From SYFT01 sp964471115 (GTDB taxonomy: Bacteria; Acidobacteriota; Vicinamibacteria; Vicinamibacterales; SCN-69-37): a DNA stretch of 64,000 nt. The stretch's first letter is position 1; each line of letters begins with the position of its first letter. The stretch is from the NCBI GenBank assembly GCA_964471115.1, contig CAYYFE010000010.1, positions 1 through 64,000 on the forward strand, in the 5' to 3' direction. A model generated the notes under the pieces. The model worked only from the letters and a program-made list of their open reading frames with translations. It was not told the origin of the DNA and did not search any database. The translations under genes and the position numbers were made by a program. This document shows positions 57,471 through 64,000 of this stretch, piece by piece.

Positions 57471-59506
57471 GCGTCCGCGCCCGTGCTGTCCAGTATAAGT
57501 TTGCGCAGGCCGGCTTCATCGAGCACGGGGACGCCCAGCGTGCGGGCCTTCTCCAGCTTCGAGCCGGCCTCCTCGCCCGCCACCACGAAGGTCGTCTTGC
57601 GGCTGACCGACGAGGACACCTTGCCGCCCAGCGCCTCGATCCGCTCGGTCGCCTCTTCACGCGTCATCGTGGGGAGGGTGCCCGTGAGGACAAACGTCTT
57701 GCCCGTGAGCGGACGGAGCGTATCGGCATCGCCGCCGCCCGGGTCGCCCATGCGGACGCCGCGCTCGGCCATCGCATCGATGACCGCCTGGTTGCCCGGG
57801 TCGTCGAGGTAGCCGCGCACCGAGCGGGCCACCACCGCGCCGACGTCAGGCACCGCTTCGATCTGCTCCACCGCCGCGGCGCGCAACGCCGCCATGGTCC
57901 CGAACGCGCGCGCCAGGGCCTTGGCGACGCCCTCACCCACATGGCGAATGCCTATCGCGTGGAGCACGCGCCACAACTCCGCCTGGCGGCTCTTGTCGAT
58001 CTCCGCCAGCAGGTTGGCCGCGGACTTCGCCCCCATGCGGTCGAGATTGGCCAGCTGGTCCTGCGTGAGCGTGTAGAGATCGGCGAACGAGTGCACCAAG
58101 CCCGCGGTGACGAGCTGGTCGACCAGGGCTTCGCCCAGGCCCTCGATGTTCATCGCCCGCCGCGCGGCAAAGTGCTGCAGCGAACGGCGCAGGCGCGCGG
58201 GGCACGAGACGTTCTCGCACCGCCAGATGACCTCGGCCTCCGGCTTGGACAGCCCCGAGCCGCAGGCGGGACACACCGTCGGCATGCGCCAGGGCTCGGT
58301 GCCGGCCGGCCGGTCGTCGAGGACCGGGCCCAGCACTTTCGGGATGATGTCGCCGCCCTTTTCGATCAGCACCAGATCGCCTTCGCGGATGTCGCGCCGG
58401 GCAATCTCCTGTTCGTTATGGAGCGTGGCCATCGAAATCGTCGTGCCGCCGAGGCGCACGGGTTCGAGCACGGCGTATGGCGTCACCGCGCCGGTGCGGC
58501 CCACGTTCACCGCAATCTGCCGCAGCCGGGTGCGCGCCTGCTCGGCCGGGAACTTGAAGGCGACCGCCCACCGCGGGAACTTCGCCGTGGCCCCTGCCCG
58601 CGTGCGCCAGGCCAGGTCGTCCAGCTTGATGACCACACCGTCGGTCTCGAACGGCAGCGTGTGCCGGCGCTCCCGCCACGTCTCGGTGTAGGCAATCACG
58701 GCGTCAAGCGAGCCGCACGGTGCGAAGTGCCGTTCCACCGGGCATCCCCACGCCTGCAGCCGGGTCAGTGTGTCGCGGTGGGTCGGGGCCACGGGGGGCT
58801 CGCCGGCCGGCACCACCACCTGGTAGAGAAACGCGCGCAGTCCGCGCCGGCTGACTTCGGCGCTGTCGAGTGTCCGCAACGTGCCGGCCGCGGCGTTGCG
58901 GGGATTGGCGAACAGGGGCTCGCCTTCAGCTTCGCGCGCGTCATTGACGCGGGCAAACGCATCGCGCGGGAAATACACCTCGCCACGCACTTCCATGACC
59001 GGAGGCGGCGGGCCGCCGGTCTCGGCCAGCTGCAGCGGAATCGCGCGGATGGTCCGCACGTTCGGGGTCACGTCCTCGCCGGTGACGCCATCCCCTCTGG
59101 TGGCCCCGCGCGCCAGCCGGCCGTCTTCGTACCGCAGCGCGATGCTGAGGCCATCGATCTTCAGCTCGGCGACGTAGGGCACGGCCGCGTCCTCGGGCAA
59201 CGCCAGCGCGCGGCAGAGGCGCGCATGGAAATCCCGCAGGTCGTCCACGCTGTACGCGTTTTCAAGGCTGAGCATCGGCTCGAGGTGCGTGACCGACGGG
59301 AACCCTTCCGCCGGCCGGCCTCCCACGCGTTGGGTGGGCGAATCCGGGTCGTGCAGGTCCGGGTGCGCCGCCTCGAGCGCCTGCAGCTCGCGCATGAGCG
59401 CGTCGAACTGCGCGTCCGAGATCTCGGGCGCGTCGTGCACGTAGTAGCGCTCCTCGTGGTAGCGCAGCTGTTGTCGGAGTTCGTGGATGCGGGCGGCGGC
59501 GTCCAC
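57467..59506 (-). CDS. ligA: NAD-dependent DNA ligase
   Basis: 679 residues from a GTG at 59506, five bases after the polyprenyl synthase stop. Domain Ia (YHEERYYVHDAPEISDAQFD) precedes the adenylation domain with K116 in AELKIDGLS. The OB fold (PYAVLEPVRLGGTTI), a four-cysteine zinc finger (CPACGSG, CENVSCPARL), helix-hairpin-helix repeats and a C-terminal BRCT domain (GKTFVLTGTLPTMTREEATE) complete the family. It seals nicks in replication and repair. Confidence 0.96.
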   Translation of the reverse strand: MDAAARIHELRQQLRYHEERYYVHDAPEISDAQFDALMRELQALEAAHPDLHDPDSPTQRVGGRPAEGFPSVTHLEPMLSLENAYSVDDLRDFHARLCRALALPEDAAVPYVAELKIDGLSIALRYEDGRLARGATRGDGVTGEDVTPNVRTIRAIPLQLAETGGPPPPVMEVRGEVYFPRDAFARVNDAREAEGEPLFANPRNAAAGTLRTLDSAEVSRRGLRAFLYQVVVPAGEPPVAPTHRDTLTRLQAWGCPVERHFAPCGSLDAVIAYTETWRERRHTLPFETDGVVIKLDDLAWRTRAGATAKFPRWAVAFKFPAEQARTRLRQIAVNVGRTGAVTPYAVLEPVRLGGTTISMATLHNEQEIARRDIREGDLVLIEKGGDIIPKVLGPVLDDRPAGTEPWRMPTVCPACGSGLSKPEAEVIWRCENVSCPARLRRSLQHFAARRAMNIEGLGEALVDQLVTAGLVHSFADLYTLTQDQLANLDRMGAKSAANLLAEIDKSRQAELWRVLHAIGIRHVGEGVAKALARAFGTMAALRAAAVEQIEAVPDVGAVVARSVRGYLDDPGNQAVIDAMAERGVRMGDPGGGDADTLRPLTGKTFVLTGTLPTMTREEATERIEALGGKVSSSVSRKTTFVVAGEEAGSKLEKARTLGVPVLDEAGLRKLILDSTGADA

Positions 59507-59511
59507 CAGCG

Positions 59512-60513
59512 TCAGCGGTCCCGCTGCAGGACGTAGTCCACCAGCGAGACGAGCCCGTCGCGTTCCACCGACGGCGCAAACGCCTGCAGCAGGTGTTCCC
59601 GGGCCGCCGTCCCGTACGTCAGCGCCCGCTCGTAGGCGGCGTCCGTGGCGCCATGGGTGGCCAGCAGGCTCTTGATCGACTGCCACGCCTCGGGGGTGAC
59701 CTGGCGGTCGGTCACCACCTGCTGGATCAGCGCGGCGACCTCCGGGCCGGTGCGCTGCTGCAGCAGGATGATGGGCAGCGTCACCTTGCCTTCACGCAGG
59801 TCTCCGCCGATGGGTTTGCCCAGCACCTGTTCCTCCGACGTGTAATCGAGCACATCGTCGACGATCTGGAAGGCGATGCCGAGGTTGAACCCGTATTCCC
59901 GCAGCGCGGTGCGCTGGGCCGGCGTGCAGTTGCCCAGGACGCCGCCGATTTCGGCGCAGCCGGAGAACAGGTACGCCGTCTTGCGCCGGATGATCTCGAG
60001 GTGTTCCTCCTCGGTGATGGCGGCATCCCCCATCTTGGTGAGCTGATAGAGCTCGCCTTCGATCATCCGCAGCGTGACTTCACAGAGCAGGCGGACCACG
60101 TCCAGGGTGTCCTGCGTGAGCGCCATGGCCATCGACCGGATGTACAGGTAGTCACCCAGCAGGACCGTGACGTCGTTGCCCCAGCGGGAATGCGCGGCCA
60201 GCCGGCCGCGCCGGGTCTCGGCCTCGTCGATGATGTCGTCGTGGACCAGCGTGGCCGTGTGGATGAACTCGACCACAGCCGCGTTGAGCACGTCGCGGTC
60301 GCCCTGGTAACCGCACATGCGCGCGGCGAGCAGCAACACGGCCGGGCGCACCCGCTTGCCGCCGCTCATCTGGATGTACTTCCCCATCTGGGGGATCAGT
60401 TCGACCTTGGATTCGAGGTGTTTGGCGAATTCCAGTTCGACGCGGCTGAGCGCGTCACGCACCGGTTCGAAGATCCGGCCAAGATCCGGGACGGATGCGG
60501 CTGATGAGTTCAC
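59512..60513 (-). CDS. ispB: Polyprenyl diphosphate synthase (octaprenyl/heptaprenyl type)
   Basis: 333 residues from GTG 60513 (MNSSAASVPDLGRIFEPVRD). The first Asp-rich motif is DDIID at 92-96 and the second is DDVLD in FQIVDDVLDYTSEE. GGKRVRPAVLLLAARMCG and GKPIGGDLREGKVTLPI are family blocks. It builds the long isoprenoid side chain of quinones; chain length cannot be told. Upstream in-frame sequence has no better start. Confidence 0.92.
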   Translation of the reverse strand: MNSSAASVPDLGRIFEPVRDALSRVELEFAKHLESKVELIPQMGKYIQMSGGKRVRPAVLLLAARMCGYQGDRDVLNAAVVEFIHTATLVHDDIIDEAETRRGRLAAHSRWGNDVTVLLGDYLYIRSMAMALTQDTLDVVRLLCEVTLRMIEGELYQLTKMGDAAITEEEHLEIIRRKTAYLFSGCAEIGGVLGNCTPAQRTALREYGFNLGIAFQIVDDVLDYTSEEQVLGKPIGGDLREGKVTLPIILLQQRTGPEVAALIQQVVTDRQVTPEAWQSIKSLLATHGATDAAYERALTYGTAAREHLLQAFAPSVERDGLVSLVDYVLQRDR

Positions 60514-60550
60514 TGGTCGATGGTCTCGCTGCGGCGCGCGCCGGTAAGGA

Positions 60551-61360
60551 TCAGACCACAGCCTTTGCGGGGGTGTCAACGCGGACCGGACCCACAAAAG
60601 CGTCGTAGTTGGTGAGTAACTGCTGCGCCATCACGTCATTGGCCACGCCCCGCAGCGCGGCCAGCGCGGCGATCGTCTCGGCCACGAACGCCGGTTCGTT
60701 CCGTTTGCCGCGATGCGGCACGGGCGCCAGATACGGCGCGTCGGTCTCGACGAGCAGGCGGTCGGCCGGCAGCCAGGCGGCCACCTCGCGCAGGGCGCCG
60801 GCCTTCGGGAACGTCAGGATGCCGGGCAGCGACAGATAGAACCCCAGGTCCAGCGCGCGGCGCGCCTCCTCGGCGGTGCCCGTGAAGCAGTGCATCACCC
60901 CGCGCACCCGTCCCTGCCCCGCCTCCCGCAGGATCGCGTGGGTGTCGTCGGACGCCTCGCGTGTGTGGATGGCCACCGGCAGCCCCAGCGCCACGGCCTC
61001 GGCGACCTGCACGGCAAACACCTCACGTTGCACGTCGCGTGGCGCGAAGTCGTAGTGATAGTCGAGGCCCATCTCGCCGAGGGCGACGGCGCCCAGGCGC
61101 GCCGCTGCGCCGCGCAGGACGCCGGCGACCTCGTGCACGCGACCGGCGTACGCGCCCGCGCGATGCGGGTGAATGGCCGTCGCGAACTCCACCACCGGCC
61201 ACTCGTCGCGCACGACCGGCGCCTGCTGCAGTTCCTCGTCGGTGTCCGAGGCGATGATGCACAGCAGCCGGCGCACGCCCGCCTCCCTGGCCCGTGTCAC
61301 CACGGCCCCGAGGTCCTGCGCAAAGGCGTCGTCTGCCAGATGGCAGTGCGAATCAATCAC
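60551..61360 (-). CDS. tatD: TatD-family metal-dependent deoxyribonuclease
   Basis: 269 residues. MIDSHCHLADDAF supplies the first metal histidines (H5, H7). GEMGLDYHYDFAP, PVAIHTREASDDT, MHCFTGTAEEA and LLVETDAPYLAPVPHRGKRN cover the remaining ligands and family motifs. TatD proteins are 3'-5' exonucleases in DNA repair. It follows metG by 5 bases, a very common bacterial pairing. Confidence 0.94.
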   Translation of the reverse strand: MIDSHCHLADDAFAQDLGAVVTRAREAGVRRLLCIIASDTDEELQQAPVVRDEWPVVEFATAIHPHRAGAYAGRVHEVAGVLRGAAARLGAVALGEMGLDYHYDFAPRDVQREVFAVQVAEAVALGLPVAIHTREASDDTHAILREAGQGRVRGVMHCFTGTAEEARRALDLGFYLSLPGILTFPKAGALREVAAWLPADRLLVETDAPYLAPVPHRGKRNEPAFVAETIAALAALRGVANDVMAQQLLTNYDAFVGPVRVDTPAKAVV

Positions 61361-61365
61361 GAGCG

Positions 61366-63339
61366 TCAGCGGATGCGCGTGCCGGGCGCCGGCGGTTCGT
61401 CAAACGCCACGAGCATGGGTTTGCCGCCCTCAGGACTGGCCGCCAGGATCATGCCGTTGGACTCGATGCCCATCAGTTTGGCGGGTTTCAGATTGGCCAC
61501 GATGGCGACTGTGCGGCCCACCAGCTGTTCCGCTTCGTACGCCTCGGCGATGCCGGCCACCAGCGTGCGCTGCTCCGAGCCCAGGTCGATGCGCAGCTTC
61601 ATCAGCTTCTTCGAGTTGGGCACCTTCTCGGCCTCGAGCACCTTGGCCACGCGCAGGTCGATCTTCATGAAGTCGTCGATGGAAATGCGCGACTCGAGCG
61701 GCCACTGCGAGGCCGGCGCGGCGGGTGCGGCGGACGCCGCCGGCGCGGCCGGCGTGTCAGCGGGGGGCGGTGTGGTCTCGGACACAGGGGGCTCCTTCAC
61801 AGGTTCAGTAGGCTTGGTTTCCAGGCGCGGCCAGAGCGCGTCGCCGACGCGCGTGCGGCGAGCGCCCGACGTGCGCCATGCGGACGCGCTGGTCCACACC
61901 GGCGCGCCGGCCGGCTCTCCCAGACGCGACAGGATTTCTTCGGCCGAGGACGGGATGACGGGCCACAACATTGTCGCCGCCAGCCGCAGGCCCTCGGCGG
62001 CGTTCCAGAGGACGCGGTCGAGGCCGTCGGCATCCCCCTGTTTGGCCAGGTGCCACGGCGCAGAGGCGGCGATGTATTCGTTGACGCGGTCGATCCACTG
62101 GAACGTCGTCGCGCAGGCCACATCCAGCTCGAGGCGATCGAGCGCCTCCTGCCACGCGGCGGCGACCGGGCCAAACGCCCCGGCCAGGGCCGCGTCCGCC
62201 GCGGTCGCGCGCAACTCGCCCTGCCGATACCGGTCGGCCATGGCGGTCAGGCGGCTGACGAGGTTGCCGAGGTTGTTGGCGAGGTCGGCGTTGTACTTCT
62301 CTTCGAACCGGTCCCACGAAAAGTCGCCGTCGTTACCGAACACGATCTCTTTCGTCAGGTACAGCCGCAGCGGATCCGGGCCGAACTTCTCCACCGCGGC
62401 GAGCGGATCGATGACGGTGCCGAGCGACTTGCTCATCTTCTCGCCCTTGAACAGCACCCAGCCGTGGCCGAACACCTGCGTGGGCAGCGGCAGGCCCGCC
62501 GACAGCAACATGGCCGGCCAGACGACGCAGTGGAACCGGGTGATGTCCTTGCCGATCAGATGCACGACGCGCCGGGCCGGTTCACCGGTCTGCGTCCACC
62601 AGCGGTCGAACAGCGCTTCGTCGGTGCCGTACCCGACGGCGGCGGCGTAGTTGATGAGCGCGTCGTACCAGACGTACACCACGCTGTCCGGGTCGTTCGG
62701 CAGCGGAATGCCCCACGACTGGCCCGCGCGGCTGACCGAGATGTCGTCGAGCCCGCCTTCGAGCAGCCGCAGCATCTCGTTGCGCCGCGACTCGGGCGCG
62801 ACAAAGTCGGGGTGCCGGGCGTAGTGCTCCAGCAGCGCGTCGCGGTAACTGGACAAGCGGAAGAAGTAGTTCTTCTCCTTGATCCAGTCGGGTTTGGTGC
62901 GATGCACCGGACACAGGCCGTCGACCAGGTTCTTCTCGGGCTTGAACTCCTCGCACGAGACGCAATACCAGCCTTCGTAGACGCCCTCGTAGATGTCGCC
63001 CCGTTCCTGGGACCGGCGGACCATCTGCTGGACGGCGGCCTTGTGACGCGGTTCGGTGGTGCGGATGAAGTCGTCAAACGACAGGTGCAGCCGCGCCCAG
63101 ACCTCGCGGAACTCGCCTTCCATCCGGTCGCAGTACGCCAGCGGGTCGAGTCCCTGCTCGCGGGCGCGTTTGAACACGTTCTGCGAATGCTCGTCGTTAC
63201 CCATGACGAACCGCACGTCATCGCCGATGAGGCGGTGGTACCGGGCAATCACATCGGCGGCAATCTTTTCGTACGCCGTGCCGAGGTGCGGCCGGTTGTT
63301 GACGTAGTCGATGGCCGTGGTCAGGTAGTAGCGGGACAT
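61366..63339 (-). CDS. metG: Methionyl-tRNA synthetase with C-terminal tRNA-binding domain
   Basis: 657 residues. The HIGH-type motif is PHLGT (17-21), the zinc knob contains CVSCEEF and CPVH, and the KMSKS motif is in GEKMSKSLGTV. The anticodon-binding helical domain is followed by an Ala/Pro linker and an EMAP/Trbp111-like domain from about 550 (FMKIDLRVAKVLEAEKVPNS, ILAASPEGGKPML) that dimerises and binds tRNA. Start is ATG 63339. Confidence 0.96.
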   Translation of the reverse strand: MSRYYLTTAIDYVNNRPHLGTAYEKIAADVIARYHRLIGDDVRFVMGNDEHSQNVFKRAREQGLDPLAYCDRMEGEFREVWARLHLSFDDFIRTTEPRHKAAVQQMVRRSQERGDIYEGVYEGWYCVSCEEFKPEKNLVDGLCPVHRTKPDWIKEKNYFFRLSSYRDALLEHYARHPDFVAPESRRNEMLRLLEGGLDDISVSRAGQSWGIPLPNDPDSVVYVWYDALINYAAAVGYGTDEALFDRWWTQTGEPARRVVHLIGKDITRFHCVVWPAMLLSAGLPLPTQVFGHGWVLFKGEKMSKSLGTVIDPLAAVEKFGPDPLRLYLTKEIVFGNDGDFSWDRFEEKYNADLANNLGNLVSRLTAMADRYRQGELRATAADAALAGAFGPVAAAWQEALDRLELDVACATTFQWIDRVNEYIAASAPWHLAKQGDADGLDRVLWNAAEGLRLAATMLWPVIPSSAEEILSRLGEPAGAPVWTSASAWRTSGARRTRVGDALWPRLETKPTEPVKEPPVSETTPPPADTPAAPAASAAPAAPASQWPLESRISIDDFMKIDLRVAKVLEAEKVPNSKKLMKLRIDLGSEQRTLVAGIAEAYEAEQLVGRTVAIVANLKPAKLMGIESNGMILAASPEGGKPMLVAFDEPPAPGTRIR

Positions 63340-63357
63340 GGCGGCAGTCGCAAACCG

Positions 63358-64000
63358 CTATTGTACTCGGTCGGCGCGCGCGCGGAGGCGGGATCCCCCG
63401 TGGTCGCGGAACGAGTAATACCGGCTGTCCGCCAGGATGAGGTGGTCCAACACGTCAACGCCGACCACCGCACCGGCGTCGACCAGCCGCTCCGTCAGGC
63501 GCACGTCCTCCTTGCTGGGCGCGGGGTCGCCCGACGGGTGGTTGTGGAAGAGCACCAGGCCCGAGGCCCCGCAGCCGACCGCCACCCGGAAGACGTCACG
63601 CGGATGCGCCAGCGAGGCGTCCAGCGCCCCGATCGACAGCAGGTGCGTGCGAATGAGCCGGTGTTTGGTGTCGAGCAGCAGCAGGCCGAAACGCTCGACC
63701 GGGAAGGCGCCGAACCTCGGCAGCAGATACTGCGCCGTCTGCGGTCCGCTCAGAAACTGCGGCCGGTCGGGCATGGGGTGCGCCACCGTGCGCCGCCCCA
63801 GTTCAATCGCGGCCAGGACACGCGCCGTCTGCGCGTTCCCCATGCCGCGCGTCCGGCGAATCTCGTCGGCGGTCATCCGCGTGAGCCCGTGCAGCCCGGT
63901 CGCATCGGCGAGCAACGTACGCGCCAGCTGTTCGGCCGGCGCGAGCGCCGTGCCATGCCCCAGCACGATCGCCAGCAGGTCGTGATCGCTCAGCGCGCCA
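63358..64000 (-). CDS. radC: RadC/JAMM-domain protein, 5' end off the window
   Basis: The visible 213 codons end with the RadC JAMM motif LVLFHNHPSGDPAPSKEDVR, with both histidines and the aspartate present. They begin mid-gene at GALSDHDLLAIVLGHG, the RadC N-terminal helix-hairpin-helix lead-in. Despite its name, a DNA-repair role for RadC is doubtful; JAMM domains are usually isopeptidase-like. The gene ends 18 bases before metG begins. Confidence 0.92.
   Translation of the reverse strand, partial: GALSDHDLLAIVLGHGTALAPAEQLARTLLADATGLHGLTRMTADEIRRTRGMGNAQTARVLAAIELGRRTVAHPMPDRPQFLSGPQTAQYLLPRFGAFPVERFGLLLLDTKHRLIRTHLLSIGALDASLAHPRDVFRVAVGCGASGLVLFHNHPSGDPAPSKEDVRLTERLVDAGAVVGVDVLDHLILADSRYYSFRDHGGSRLRARADRVQ

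Overview
The window looks like a chromosome segment of a high-GC, Gram-negative, probably uncultured member of the Acidobacteriota, most likely a Vicinamibacteria-type lineage. I base this on gene content: a fused LPS-transport permease, PilMNO-type secretion genes with a cohesin-tailed secretin, many acidobacterial-style secreted hydrolases, and short G-rich tandem repeats between genes. This is inference, because no rRNA is present. Two runs of exactly ten Ns (24213-24222, 28202-28211) show that it is a scaffolded assembly. I found no CRISPR array, prophage, tRNA or classical insertion sequence.

Layout. 1-5.7 kb: the 5' part of a tolQ-like gene (minus), then recN, miaB, a bifunctional-nuclease-domain gene, parA and parB, all tightly packed on plus. 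5.7-6.1 kb: a non-coding stretch with 18-bp tandem repeats. 6.1-16 kb: a single-gene LptF-LptG fusion, a PHP-domain membrane-anchored protein, xerD, and a cell-wall sugar group (murQ, nagB, a BadF/NagK-type kinase, a GH-like secreted protein and a serine hydrolase). 16-28.6 kb: a minus-strand type II secretion/type IV pilus-like operon. It runs from a periplasmic lytic transglycosylase through gspF, gspE, pilM, pilN, pilO, a PilP-like gene and secretin to three pseudopilins, with a plus-strand Ig-domain lipoprotein lying between pseudopilins.

28.6-30.6 kb: an isolated microcompartment pair, one BMC-H shell protein plus a CoA-acylating aldehyde dehydrogenase with a microcompartment-style C-terminal tail. 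30.6-43 kb: housekeeping genes (MltD-like transglycosylase, comM, DUF411, M23 peptidase, secA, guaB, tsaE, nnr, class IV aminotransferase). 43.0-43.6 kb: a GxxExxY gene enclosed by perfect 32-bp inverted repeats. A gene-less relative of the same repeat lies at 33.9 kb. 43.6-48 kb: the glycine cleavage operon gcvT-gcvH-gcvP (minus).

48-51.5 kb (minus): a compact accessory operon of comEA, a pseudopilin, a PilZ-like protein, an AAA+ regulator that has lost the GAFTGA loop, a 66-residue peptide, a 259-residue secreted protein and a small membrane protein. The 66-residue peptide and the C-terminus of the secreted protein share an exact twin C-x17-C cysteine pattern. I regard this as the best candidate for an undescribed system. 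51.7-64 kb (minus): a sugar-nucleotide epimerase, an amidohydrolase, RNase P RNA, an NtrC-type response regulator, an HtrA/Deg protease, ligA, a polyprenyl diphosphate synthase, tatD, metG and a truncated radC.
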